NCBI RefSeq assembly: GCF_016862795.1
Contig: NZ_BONQ01000015.1
Location: 48,231 to 112,230 of the forward strand
DNA length: 64,000 nucleotides
Source: Dactylosporangium siamense
Lineage (GTDB): Bacteria > Actinomycetota > Actinomycetes > Mycobacteriales > Micromonosporaceae
Reading direction: 5' to 3'
The notes below the pieces were generated by a model. The model did no database searches. It saw only the letters and a program-made list of their open reading frames with translations, and was not told the DNA's origin. Every line of letters starts with the position of its first letter. The stretch's first letter is position 1. Shown one piece after another: positions 1-8,355 of this stretch. Made by a program: the position numbers and the translations under genes.

Positions 1-1045
1 AGTCGGGGTGGGCCGGGCGGCCCTCCCCGATCGCCCGGGCGATCTCCCGGTAGAGCGCGGCGACGTTGGCGGGCGGTCCGGCCGGGACGCCGGCGGGGAC
101 CGTGCGGTACCCGTCCGGCACTGGCAACGGCTCGGCCCGGCCGTCCCCGGTGGCGAGGAGCACGGTCCAGTCCGCGATCTGCATCGACCCGCCGGGCTGG
201 GCCGGGGTGACGGTGAGCGAGCCGGCGCTGCCGAGGATCCGCAGCTGGAATCCGGCCGCGCCGCTGGGACTGCCGCCTTGCACGGCCACCGACAGCACCC
301 CGCCGCCGGCCAGGACACCGCCGATGACGACCTGGTTGGCGCGGCCCACCGCGACGGGTTCGCCGGTCTCGGCGACGGTCGCGAGGGGCGTGGTGTTGGC
401 GACGACCGCGGTGAGCTCGCGCGGCTCGCCGACCAGGTCGGCGAGGGTGGCGAGGAGGTGCGCGCCGGAGACGCTCAGCAGGTCCACGCCGGCGGCGGGG
501 TCGGCCGCCCAGGCCTGCGCCCGCGGGATGCGGTCGCCGCCGAGGGCGCCCGGCGCGGCGAAGACGGCGGCGGCGGACCAGATCCCGCCGATCCGGCCGC
601 CCGCGACGAGGTCCCGCACGAAGCGCGCCGAGGGGGAATGCAGGCCCTGCAGGCCGACGGCGTGCACCACGCCCGATCCGGCCGCCAGGTCCGCCAGCTC
701 CCGCGCCTCGGCGGCGTCGACGGCGAGGGGCCACTCGCAGTAGACGTGCTTGCCTGCCGCGAGGGCGGCCCGGATCACCGCGCGGTGCGCGGGCACCCGC
801 ACCGCGACCGTGACGAGGTCGACGTCGGGGTGGCGGGCCAGCTCGCCGGCGTCACCGAAGGCCAGGGGCACGCCGTGGGCGTCGGCGGTCCGGCGGGCAC
901 TGTCCAGTGTGGACGCCGCGACGGCGGTCAGCTCGAACTCGGGGAGCGCGGCGAGGGCGGGCAGGTGCGCGCGGAGCGCCCAGCCGCCCGAGAGGCTCGC
1001 GCCGACCAGCCCGACCCGGATCGATGAGTTGCTAAACGGGGTCAC
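1..1045 (-). CDS. Gfo/Idh/MocA-family NAD(P)-dependent oxidoreductase, 3' end beyond window
   Basis: Read on the minus strand from a GTG at 1045, the frame is open to the window edge (about 348 codons). The N-terminus shows a Rossmann glycine motif (VGLVGASLSGGW), then a stretch typical of the family around AGKHVYCEWPLA, where the catalytic Lys of the EKP-type motif is expected; here it reads EWP, so the usual Lys is replaced by Trp. The second half resembles the alpha/beta substrate-binding domain. Members oxidise or reduce sugars, inositols and related polyols in the cytosol. It diverges from the peptide-type ABC operon that starts at 1146 and may share its control. The purine-rich Shine-Dalgarno-like run abuts the GTG, so the start is somewhat uncertain. 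Substrate not predictable. Confidence 0.8.
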   Translation of the reverse strand, partial: MTPFSNSSIRVGLVGASLSGGWALRAHLPALAALPEFELTAVAASTLDSARRTADAHGVPLAFGDAGELARHPDVDLVTVAVRVPAHRAVIRAALAAGKHVYCEWPLAVDAAEARELADLAAGSGVVHAVGLQGLHSPSARFVRDLVAGGRIGGIWSAAAVFAAPGALGGDRIPRAQAWAADPAAGVDLLSVSGAHLLATLADLVGEPRELTAVVANTTPLATVAETGEPVAVGRANQVVIGGVLAGGGVLSVAVQGGSPSGAAGFQLRILGSAGSLTVTPAQPGGSMQIADWTVLLATGDGRAEPLPVPDGYRTVPAGVPAGPPANVAALYREIARAIGEGRPAHPD

Positions 1046-1080
1046 TCCCCCTATGGTACGTGAAACGGGGAGCATCCCCG
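1034..1080. promoter_or_regulatory. Two direct copies of a dyad in the divergent promoter region
   Basis: The motif aaacgggg-N4-tcccc occurs at 1034-1050 and 1063-1079, 29 bp apart. Each copy is itself an inverted repeat; the second extends to a perfect 6-bp stem (1066-1071 with 1075-1080). The first copy contains the GTG start of the minus-strand oxidoreductase in its centre. Two spaced palindromes between divergent genes are typical of a repressor binding cooperatively, which is inference. The rest of the spacer up to 1145 is AT-richer and probably holds the + promoter; a GGGGGAG ribosome site lies at 1131-1137. Confidence 0.5.
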
Positions 1081-1145
1081 AATAGTTGTGGCTAAAACCA
1101 TATCTAACCGATCGATGTTATCGACAAATCGGGGGAGCGCTTTCG

Positions 1146-2741
1146 ATGAGACACCTGGTGCCGTCGGCGGCCGCCGTGGCATTCCTGATCGCGGGCTGCG
1201 GCGCCGGCGACGCGGCGGGTTCGTCGGCCCAGGCGGGCGGCACCCTCACCGTCGCGGTGACCTCCGACCCGCAGTGCCTCGACCCGCAGCAGGCCGGCAG
1301 CAGCGACGCGATCACCGTGAACCGGCAGTTCGTCGACTCCCTGACCGACCACGACCCGGACACCGGCAAGCTCGGCGGCTGGCTCGCCACCTCCTGGGAG
1401 GCCGACCCGAAGGCCACCAGCTTCACCTTCCACCTGCGGGAGGGCGCCACGTTCAGCGACGGGACCCCGGTCGACGCCCAGGCCGTCAAGGACAACTTCG
1501 ACGGGCTCGTCAAGCTCGGCGCCAAGGCCGTGCAGGCCGCCACGTATCTGTCCGGCTATCGCGAGAGCGTCGTGGTCGACCCGCGCACGGTCCGGGTCGA
1601 GTTCGCCAAGCCCAACGCGCAGTTCCTCGAGGCCACCTCGACCACCAGCCTCGGCCTGGTCGCGAAGTCCAGCCTGGCCCAGCCGGCCGCCGACCGCTGC
1701 GCCAACGGCGTCGTCGGCTCCGGGCCGTTCCTGCTCGAGCAGTACACCCGCAACCAGCAGGTCGTGCAGCGCCGCCGGGACGGCTATGCCTGGAGCCCGG
1801 CGCGGATCACGAACCGCGGCGCCGCGTACCTCGACCGCCTGGTCTTCAAGATCGTGCCGGAGGCGAACGTCCGGGTCGGGCTGCTCGAGTCCGGGCAGGC
1901 CGACGCCGTGCTCGGGGTCGGCCCGCAGGACACCGACCGGGTCAAGCGGGCCGGGCTGGTCATCTCGGCCCGGCCCAACCCGGGCCTGGTCTACGGGATC
2001 AACGTCAACCGGTCCCGCCCCCTGGTCGCCGACGGCGCGGTGCCCCGCGCGATCCAGCGCGCGGTCGACCGCCGCCAGGTCGTCGACACCATCCTGAGCC
2101 CGGACTACCACCCGGCCACCAGCGTGCTGTCCGCCCCCACCCTGGGCTACGTCGACCTCGGCGGGAAGCTGTCCGCCGACCCGGCCGCCGCCACCGAGAT
2201 CCTCACCACCGCCGGGTGGGTGCCCGGCGCGGACGGCATGCGGGTCCGCAACGGCCAGCGGCTCAGCCTGGTGGTGCGCTACTACACCCCGGACTCCGGC
2301 CTGGCCCAGTCCAGCCTGGAGCTGATCCAGCAGCAGCTGAAGAAGATCGGCGTGGACGTCGTGCTGAAGCCGACCCCGGTGGCCCAGGCGATCCAGACGT
2401 TCAAGGACGGCGACTACGACCTGATCTGGGGCAACGCCTCGGCCGCGGACCCCGACATCCTGCGCAACTACTTCACCGTCCAGGGCCTCAACGCCGTCCG
2501 GCTGACCGCCGGGCCGTTGCAGGACGCCCTCTACGCCCAGGCCGGCGAGGGTGACCCGGCCCGCCGGGCGCAACAGGTGGCCCTGGCACAGCAGCTGCTG
2601 CTCGACGACGGCTGGGCGATCCCCGTATACGAGCCGACCACCGTCGTCGGGCTGTCGGCGAAGGTCCGCGGGGTGCGCTTCGACGCCGCGTCGCGCCTGC
2701 AGTTCATCGACGTCCAACGCGCGGGAAAGGGTGGCAAGTGA
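1146..2741 (+). CDS. ABC transporter substrate-binding lipoprotein, family 5 (peptide/opine/nickel type)
   Basis: 531-residue extracellular solute-binding lipoprotein of the SBP_bac_5 (DppA/OppA) family. A short signal peptide ends in a lipobox (LIAGC) with the lipidated Cys at residue 18. The family signature follows (FTFHLREGATFSDGTPVDA). It would capture a ligand outside the membrane and deliver it to the permeases at 4066 and 5025. The ATG is preceded by GGGGGAG at 8 bases. The gene heads a five-gene operon and its stop overlaps the next start (TGATG). Family 5 proteins bind peptides, opines, sugars or metal chelates. The neighbouring flavin monooxygenase suggests an organosulfur or organonitrogen nutrient, but this is inference. 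Confidence 0.92.
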   Translation: MRHLVPSAAAVAFLIAGCGAGDAAGSSAQAGGTLTVAVTSDPQCLDPQQAGSSDAITVNRQFVDSLTDHDPDTGKLGGWLATSWEADPKATSFTFHLREGATFSDGTPVDAQAVKDNFDGLVKLGAKAVQAATYLSGYRESVVVDPRTVRVEFAKPNAQFLEATSTTSLGLVAKSSLAQPAADRCANGVVGSGPFLLEQYTRNQQVVQRRRDGYAWSPARITNRGAAYLDRLVFKIVPEANVRVGLLESGQADAVLGVGPQDTDRVKRAGLVISARPNPGLVYGINVNRSRPLVADGAVPRAIQRAVDRRQVVDTILSPDYHPATSVLSAPTLGYVDLGGKLSADPAAATEILTTAGWVPGADGMRVRNGQRLSLVVRYYTPDSGLAQSSLELIQQQLKKIGVDVVLKPTPVAQAIQTFKDGDYDLIWGNASAADPDILRNYFTVQGLNAVRLTAGPLQDALYAQAGEGDPARRAQQVALAQQLLLDDGWAIPVYEPTTVVGLSAKVRGVRFDAASRLQFIDVQRAGKGGK

Positions 2742-4069
2742 TGCCGGCGACCAGGGAACTGCACCTCAACGTCAACCTGCTCGGCGGCCTCGGCGAGCAC
2801 CCCGGCGCGTGGCGCTGGCCGGGCACCGACCCGCTGTCGTTCCTGCACGTCGACCGTTACGTCGAGGCCGCCGTCGTGGCCGAGCGCGGCACCCTGGACG
2901 CGGTGTTCCTGGCCGACTCGCCGGGCATCGTGCAGGACATCCACACCCTGCCCCCGTACAACGGCCTCGAACCGACGCTGGTGCTGACCGCCATCGCGCG
3001 GGCCACCGAGCGGATCGGGCTGATCGGCACCGCCTCCACCAGCTACAACGAGCCCTACAACGTGGCCCGCCGGTTCATGACCCTGGACCTGATCAGTCAC
3101 GGCCGGGTCGCCTGGAACGCGGTCACCACCTACAACTCGGCGTCGGCGCGCAACTTCGGCGGCACCGAACCGACCCGCGAGCAGCGCTACTCCCGTGGCA
3201 ACGAGTTCGTCGACGTGGTCCGGGCCCTGTGGACCAGCTGGCAGCCGGGGGCCCTGATCGCCGACGAGGTCACCGGCCAGTTCGCCGACCCGGACCGGAT
3301 CCGCCCGATCGAGCACGTCGGCGAGCACTTCACGGTGCGCGGCGCACTCACCCTGCCACCGTCGGAGCAGGGCTACCCGGTCATCTACCAGGCGGGCGGC
3401 GGGGTCGAGGGCCGCGACCTCGCCGGGCGCACCGCCGACGCGGTCTTCTCCGCCGCCGTCGACGAGCAGGACGCCCGGACCAACGCCGCGGCCATCCGCC
3501 GGGCCGCGCTCGGCTACGGCCGCGCCCCCGACTCGATCATCATCCTGCCCGGGCTGCGCACCTCGGTCGCCAGCACCGAACGCGAGGCCGTCCAGCGGCG
3601 CGAGGCGCTGCGCGACCTCGCCGACCAGACCGGCGTCCTCAAGGGCCTGGCCACCAAGCTGCGGGTCGACGCCGGCGCGCTGCACCTGGACCACCCGGTG
3701 CCGCCGCAGCTGCTGACCGAGGTGCACGGCCCGGCCGGGCCCGGCGAGGACACGCTGCTGCGGCAGGCCCGGCAGGGCAGCACGGTCCGCGAGCTGCTGC
3801 GCGCCTTCGGTCCCGGGCACCTCGTCGCCGTCGGCACGCCGGAGCACGTGGCCGACACCATCGAACGGTGGTTCTCCTCGGGCGCGGCGGACGGGTTCAA
3901 CCTGATGCCCGACACGCTGCACGACGGGCTGCCCGACTTCGTCGACCACGTGATCCCGATCCTGCGCCGCCGCGGGCTGTTCCGGACCGGGTACCGGGGC
4001 ACCACCCTGCGGGAGCACTACGGGCTGCCGGTGCCGGTGCCGGCCCGGCCGGTGGCACTGGCCGGATGA
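2741..4069 (+). CDS. NtaA/SnaA/DszA-type FMN-dependent monooxygenase
   Basis: 442-residue bacterial-luciferase-like flavin monooxygenase of the NtaA/SnaA/DszA/DmoA branch. The diagnostic opening is present (LHLNVNLLGGLGEHPGAWRW), as is the family segment FMTLDLISHGRVAWNAVTTY and a late GTPEHVADTIERW helix. Members use FMNH2 from a separate reductase to cleave C-S or C-N bonds (nitrilotriacetate, dibenzothiophene sulfone, dimethyl sulfide). Length matches the family (430-460). It lies inside the importer operon, with its start overlapping the binding-protein stop and its stop overlapping the first permease (ATGA), so the imported compound is probably its substrate. No flavin reductase is visible nearby. 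Confidence 0.9.
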   Translation: MPATRELHLNVNLLGGLGEHPGAWRWPGTDPLSFLHVDRYVEAAVVAERGTLDAVFLADSPGIVQDIHTLPPYNGLEPTLVLTAIARATERIGLIGTASTSYNEPYNVARRFMTLDLISHGRVAWNAVTTYNSASARNFGGTEPTREQRYSRGNEFVDVVRALWTSWQPGALIADEVTGQFADPDRIRPIEHVGEHFTVRGALTLPPSEQGYPVIYQAGGGVEGRDLAGRTADAVFSAAVDEQDARTNAAAIRRAALGYGRAPDSIIILPGLRTSVASTEREAVQRREALRDLADQTGVLKGLATKLRVDAGALHLDHPVPPQLLTEVHGPAGPGEDTLLRQARQGSTVRELLRAFGPGHLVAVGTPEHVADTIERWFSSGAADGFNLMPDTLHDGLPDFVDHVIPILRRRGLFRTGYRGTTLREHYGLPVPVPARPVALAG

Positions 4070-5037
4070 CACGCTACGTCGCGCAGCGGGCGGTCCGGGC
4101 GCTGTTCGTACTGTGGGCCGCCTTCACCGTGTCGTTCGCGATGCTGTACCTGCTGCCGGGCGACCCGGTCTCGGTCATGCTGGGCGGCTCGGCCGGCACC
4201 TACACCCCGGCACAGATCGACGACCTGCGCAGCCAGTACGGCCTGGACCGCTCCGTGCCCGGGCAGTACGTGACGCAGCTGTGGCACGCGCTGCACGGCG
4301 ACTTCGGCACGTCGATCCGCACCGGTGCCCCGGTCGCCCCGATGCTCGCCCAGGCGCTGCCGCAGACGGCGCTGCTGGCCCTCACCGCGTTCGTCCTGGC
4401 CGTGGTGGGCGGGCTCGGCATCGCGCTGGCGGCCACGTCCAGCCGGCGCCCCGCCGTGCGGCAGGTCCTGCTGTCGCTGCCCGGCATCGGCACCTCCGTG
4501 CCGACGTTCTGGGTCGGGTTGCTCCTGGTCGACTTCGTCTCGTTCCGGTGGCGGCTGCTGCCCGCGCTGGGCAACGACGGCTGGCAGAGCCTGGTCCTGC
4601 CGGCGGTCACCCTGGCCCTGCCGTGCGGCTCGGTGCTCGCCCAGGTGTTCGCCAAGAGCCTGCGCGACACGCTGCGGGAGCCGTACCTGGACACCGCCCG
4701 GGCCAAGGGGGCCGGCCGGGCCCGGGTCCACCTGCGGCACGCGGCCCGCAACGCCGCGCTGCCAGCCGTGACCCTGAGCGGCATCATCGTCGGCAACCTG
4801 CTCGCCGGGGCGGTGGTCGTGGAGACCGTGTTCTCCCGCGAGGGCGTCGGCCGGATCACCGCGGAGGCGGTCCTTGGCCAGGACATCCCCGTCGTGCAGG
4901 GCGCCGTGGTGCTCGGCGCGGTCGGGTTCGTCCTGGTCAACCTGGCCGTCGACGCCGCGTATCCGGTCCTGGACCCGCGGATCACCACCGGCCGGCCCGT
5001 CCCCCGGAAGGAGGCCGACCCGCGATGGTCGATCTGA
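4066..5037 (+). CDS. ABC transporter permease, DppB/OppB type
   Basis: 323-residue inner-membrane permease. About six hydrophobic segments are visible. The N-terminal signature of the DppB branch (MTRYVAQRAVRALFVLWAAF, then YLLPGDPV) and the cytoplasmic coupling loop near residues 215-235 (LDTARAKGAGRARVHLRHA) identify the family. The start overlaps the monooxygenase stop by 4 bases. It should pair with the permease at 5025, be energised by the fused ATPase at 5842 and receive ligand from the lipoprotein at 1146. Its 3' end overlaps the next gene by 13 bases. Confidence 0.92.
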   Translation: MTRYVAQRAVRALFVLWAAFTVSFAMLYLLPGDPVSVMLGGSAGTYTPAQIDDLRSQYGLDRSVPGQYVTQLWHALHGDFGTSIRTGAPVAPMLAQALPQTALLALTAFVLAVVGGLGIALAATSSRRPAVRQVLLSLPGIGTSVPTFWVGLLLVDFVSFRWRLLPALGNDGWQSLVLPAVTLALPCGSVLAQVFAKSLRDTLREPYLDTARAKGAGRARVHLRHAARNAALPAVTLSGIIVGNLLAGAVVVETVFSREGVGRITAEAVLGQDIPVVQGAVVLGAVGFVLVNLAVDAAYPVLDPRITTGRPVPRKEADPRWSI

Positions 5038-5849
5038 CCGCTCCGGCCCTCGCCCCGCTGCGCCGCTTCGACCTGGTGCTCTGCGGCCTGTGGCTGGCCG
5101 TGGTGGCCGGCTGGGCGGTGCTGCCCGGGGTGTTCAGCCGGCAGGACCCCCTGGCCGGGGTCGCCGCGGAGCGCCTGCAGCCACCCTCGTTGCGGCACCT
5201 GCTCGGCACCGACCACCTCGGCCGTGACCTGTTCGCCCGGGTGGTGCACGGCGCCGCGCTGTCGCTGCAGGCGGCCCTGATCGCGGTCGGTGTCGCCCTC
5301 GTCGTGGGCTCGGCCGTGGGCCTGGCCGCCGGCTCACTGGGCCGCTGGGCCGACGCGCTGATCATGCGGGTCGTCGACGTCATGCTCGCCATCCCCGCCC
5401 TGCTGACCGCCCTCGCCCTGATCACCGCGCTCGGCTTCGGCACGGTGCAGGTCGCGGTCGCCGTCGGCATCGCCACCGCCGCGACCTTCGCCCGGGTGAT
5501 GCGGGCCGAGGTGCTGCGGGTCCGCGCCGCGCCCTACATCGGCGCGGCCCGCTGCGCCGGCAGCCGCGGCTGGTGGATCGCCCTGCGGCACGTCCTGCCC
5601 AACACGGCCGGGCCGGTCCTGGTCCTCGCGGCCCTCGAGTTCGGCGCGGCGATCCTGTTCATCTCCACCCTCAGCTTCCTCGGCCTCGGCGCCGCCCCAC
5701 CGGCCCCCGAATGGGGCGCCCTGGTGTCGGGCGGGCGCAACTTCCTCAACACCGCGTGGTGGCTGACCACGCTGCCCAGCCTCACCGTGGCCGGCATCGT
5801 CCTGGCCGCCAACCGCATCGCGCGGGAGCTGGAGCACCGCCGTGACTGA
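5025..5849 (+). CDS. ABC transporter permease, DppC/OppC type
   Basis: 274-residue second permease subunit. The DppC hallmark GTDHLGRDLFARVVHGA lies near residues 64-80, followed by the coupling-loop region (YIGAARCAGSRGWWIALRHV) and a C-terminal FLGLGAAPPAPEWG motif typical of the branch. A strong ribosome site (GGAAGGAGG, about 5006-5014) precedes the ATG, and the gene begins inside the end of the upstream permease. It ends 8 bases into the ATPase gene. Confidence 0.92.
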   Translation: MVDLTAPALAPLRRFDLVLCGLWLAVVAGWAVLPGVFSRQDPLAGVAAERLQPPSLRHLLGTDHLGRDLFARVVHGAALSLQAALIAVGVALVVGSAVGLAAGSLGRWADALIMRVVDVMLAIPALLTALALITALGFGTVQVAVAVGIATAATFARVMRAEVLRVRAAPYIGAARCAGSRGWWIALRHVLPNTAGPVLVLAALEFGAAILFISTLSFLGLGAAPPAPEWGALVSGGRNFLNTAWWLTTLPSLTVAGIVLAANRIARELEHRRD

Positions 5850-7572
5850 CCTGCTTTCCGTGCGTGGACTGCGGGTCAGCTACCGCACCGGCCGCCATAC
5901 CGTCCCGGCGGTCGCCGGCGTCGACCTGACCGTGCGGCGCGGCGAGGTCGTCGCGGTCGTTGGCGAGTCCGGCTCCGGCAAGAGCACCCTGGCGCACGCG
6001 GTCATCGGCCTGCTGCCGGAGCACGCCCGGACCGAGGCGGGCACGGTCCTGTTCGCCGGCACCGACCTGCTGACCGGCACCGACCGGCACCTGCGGGCAG
6101 TGCGCGGCCGGGGCATCGGGTTCATCCCGCAGGACCCCGTCGGCTCGCTGAACCCGGTGTTGCCGGTCGGTGCCCAGGTCGCCGAGGTGCTGCACATCCA
6201 CCGCCGGGCCACCAGCCGGCGTGACGCCCTCGACCAGGCGGTCGACCTCCTCGATCGGGCCGGGCTGCCGGACCCGCGGCGGTGCGCCCGCCAGTATCCG
6301 CACCAGCTCTCCGGCGGCATGTGCCAGCGGGTGCTCATCGCCATCGCCCTCGCCGGCCGGCCGCAGCTGCTGATCGCCGACGAACCGACCAGCGCCCTGG
6401 ACGTGACCGTCCAGCGCCAGATCCTCGACCACCTCGAGGTCCTTGCCCGGGACACTGGCACCGCCGTCCTGCTGATCACCCACGACCTCGCCGTCGCCGC
6501 CGACCGGGCCCAGCAGATCGTGGTGCTGTCGCAGGGCCGGGTGGTGGAGCGGGGGCCGGCCAGGGCGCTGCTGGCCGGCCCGGCGCACCCCTACACCCGG
6601 CGGCTGGTCGCCGACGCGCCCCGCCTGACCGACCACCGCCTGGAGTCCGGCGCTGCCCGGCCCGCCGCCGGGACACCGCTGCTCAGCGTGCGTGGGCTCA
6701 GGAAGGTGTACCGCGGCACGCCCGCCGTCGACGGCATCGACTTCGACGTGGCCCGCGGCGAGACCCTCGCCCTGGTCGGGGAGTCCGGCTCCGGCAAGTC
6801 CACCACGGCCCGGCTCCTCGTCGGGCTGGACCCGCCGACCGCCGGCGCCGTCCGCTTCGACGGCGCCGACGTCGCGGCTCTGGACCGCGCCGGCCGGCGC
6901 GACCTGCACCGGCGGATCCAGATCGTGGAGCAGAACCCCTACGCCGCCATGGACCCACGCTTCACCGTCCGGCAGGTCGTGGAGGAGCCGCTGCGCGCCT
7001 TCCGCACCGGCGACCGGGTCGCCCGGCAGGCCCGCGTCGCGGAGCTGCTGGACCAGGTGGCGCTGGCCGCGTCGGTGGCCGCCCGCCGCCCGGCGGAGCT
7101 GTCCGGCGGCCAGCGCCAGCGGGTGGCCCTGGCCCGGGCTCTGGCCCTGGGCCCGCAGCTGCTGATCTGCGACGAGCCGGTGTCTGCCCTGGACGTCACC
7201 GTGCAGGCGCAGATCCTGCGGTTGCTGGCCCGGCTGCAGGCCGAGCTCGGGCTGTCCATGCTGTTCATCACCCACGACCTGGCGGTGGTCCGCCGGATCG
7301 CCGACCGGGTGGCGGTGATGTGGGCGGGCCGGCTGGTGGAGACCGGCGCCGCCGACGACGTCCTGACCGGCCCCGGCCATCCGTACACCCGCAGCCTCCT
7401 GGCGGCGGTGCCCGGCGTGGACCGTGCGGAGGAGGCGCCGGTGCCCGGCGCGGACCGGGCGGAGGAGGCGCCGGTGCCCGGCGTGGACCGGGCGGAGGCG
7501 GTGCTGAACGGCGGCGTGTCCGGTGTGGACGGACAGGCTCACCATGGCCGGTCGGACACCCGGAGCCGGTGA
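5842..7572 (+). CDS. Fused dipeptide-type ABC ATPase (DppD-DppF in one chain)
   Basis: 576-residue tandem ATPase. The first nucleotide-binding domain has Walker A GESGSGKST at 41-49 and a C-loop LSGGMCQRV. The second has Walker A GESGSGKST at 313-321, a C-loop LSGGQRQRV and Walker B LLICDEP. Fused DppDF ATPases power family-5 importers without separate D and F subunits. The GTG start overlaps the upstream permease. The last 50 or so residues are a low-complexity tail made by 33-bp tandem repeats (VPGVDRAEEAP units) and look non-essential. The stop overlaps the next ATG by one base. Confidence 0.93.
   Translation: MTDLLSVRGLRVSYRTGRHTVPAVAGVDLTVRRGEVVAVVGESGSGKSTLAHAVIGLLPEHARTEAGTVLFAGTDLLTGTDRHLRAVRGRGIGFIPQDPVGSLNPVLPVGAQVAEVLHIHRRATSRRDALDQAVDLLDRAGLPDPRRCARQYPHQLSGGMCQRVLIAIALAGRPQLLIADEPTSALDVTVQRQILDHLEVLARDTGTAVLLITHDLAVAADRAQQIVVLSQGRVVERGPARALLAGPAHPYTRRLVADAPRLTDHRLESGAARPAAGTPLLSVRGLRKVYRGTPAVDGIDFDVARGETLALVGESGSGKSTTARLLVGLDPPTAGAVRFDGADVAALDRAGRRDLHRRIQIVEQNPYAAMDPRFTVRQVVEEPLRAFRTGDRVARQARVAELLDQVALAASVAARRPAELSGGQRQRVALARALALGPQLLICDEPVSALDVTVQAQILRLLARLQAELGLSMLFITHDLAVVRRIADRVAVMWAGRLVETGAADDVLTGPGHPYTRSLLAAVPGVDRAEEAPVPGADRAEEAPVPGVDRAEAVLNGGVSGVDGQAHHGRSDTRSR
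7408..7500 (+). repeat. 33-bp tandem repeat in the ATPase C-terminal tail
   Basis: Two full units (7408-7440 and 7441-7473) and a third that diverges near its end. Each encodes VPGxDRAEEAP, extending the ATPase beyond its normal end. The period is a multiple of three, so frame is kept. Confidence 0.85.
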
Positions 7573-7937
7573 TGCGCCCGGCGGCTGCCGCCGTCCGGGG
7601 ACGTGCGCCGGCCGACACGTGGCCGGTCGGCTGGCCGCTGATCCGGGCGATGGCGGCGACCCACCTGGACGGCGGCCGCGATGTGGTCCTGCCGCGGTAC
7701 TTCGCCGTCGTCGAGGAGATCGCGGGGTTCGAGTGGCTCGCCCGCGAGAGCGACGACCCGTGGATCCGGCACCACCACCACCGGCTCGTCGAGCTCGGCG
7801 GCGATCCGGTCGTGCCCGCCGCCATGGACGACAACCTGATGACGCTCGTCCGCCACCGCCCGGGGACCGTGGTGGTGCCGAGCGCGGCGGGAGCCGTGCA
7901 GGAGACCTACGAACTCCTGGCCGCCGCCCTGCGGTGA
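7572..7937 (+). pseudogene. C-terminal remnant of a P-loop kinase-like (AAA-domain) protein
   Basis: 121-residue reading frame that opens one base inside the ATPase stop. The text WPLIRAMAATHLDGGRDVVLP, a histidine-rich RHHHHRLVEL segment and RPGTVVVPSAAGAVQETYELL resemble the middle and end of actinobacterial AAA-domain small kinases, in which a DGRDVVLPQ-type strand and a late RPGTRVV strand are usual. The N-terminal Walker A loop that such proteins need is absent, because the sequence upstream is the ABC ATPase. I read it as a 5'-truncated remnant, or a short protein derived from one; the assignment rests on remembered family patterns. It may still be translated by coupling to the ATPase. 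Confidence 0.5.
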
Positions 7938-7969
7938 TCCACGACCGTCAGCCGGAACGGGTCGTGGAT
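7937..7969 (+). terminator. Stem-loop after the ABC operon
   Basis: Perfect 10-bp stem (7937-7946 with 7960-7969) around a 13-base loop, starting in the stop codon of the remnant gene. No U-tract follows, as is common in actinomycetes. It separates the ABC operon from the CATRA genes. Confidence 0.6.
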
Positions 7970-8000
7970 TCGGCGGAGGGCGGGTCCGCCGGGTGCTCGT

Positions 8001-8013
8001 TACAGTGCCCACC
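8001..8013 (+). promoter_or_regulatory. Leaderless-type -10 element before the CATRA small gene
   Basis: TACAGT at 8001-8006 lies seven bases before the ATG at 8014, the spacing of actinobacterial leaderless transcripts that start on the initiation codon. No Shine-Dalgarno sequence precedes this ATG, which fits. Confidence 0.55.
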
Positions 8014-8355
8014 ATGGACCTTGTCGACGGGTGGGACGACGAGACCGTCCAGGACGCCGTCGACGCCCTGCAGGACATGGTGCTCTGGGAGATGTCGCCG
8101 CAGCGGTGGGAGCACGTCAACGAGCTCATGGGGCTGATCGACGTGGCGTTCCGCGCCCGTGACGTCGGGGCGCTCCGCGCGGCGGTCCTCGAGCTGGAGG
8201 CCGGCGGCGTGATCCGGCTCGGGCGGATCGGCAGCAAGGTCGAGACCAAGATCCCGCCGCCGGTCTTCGAGCGGCGCAACACGCTGGTGCACACGCTGAC
8301 GTCCGAGCACCGAGACCCGCCGGAGGACGGTCGTGACAGCAGCCGGCCTGGTTGA
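8014..8355 (+). CDS. CATRA-associated small protein (CATASP-like)
   Basis: 113-residue acidic, mostly helical protein with a conserved-looking core (WDDETVQDAVDALQDMVLWEMS, then LRAAVLELEAGGVIR and PPPVFERRNTLVHTL). This matches my recollection of the small protein that accompanies CATRA proteins in predicted NTP-dependent conflict systems; no enzymatic motif is visible. A GTG at 7993 would add seven residues, but the leaderless -10 favours the ATG at 8014. Its end overlaps the CATRA start by 23 bases, so the two are coupled. Role is presumably regulatory or adaptor (inference). Confidence 0.65.
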   Translation: MDLVDGWDDETVQDAVDALQDMVLWEMSPQRWEHVNELMGLIDVAFRARDVGALRAAVLELEAGGVIRLGRIGSKVETKIPPPVFERRNTLVHTLTSEHRDPPEDGRDSSRPG

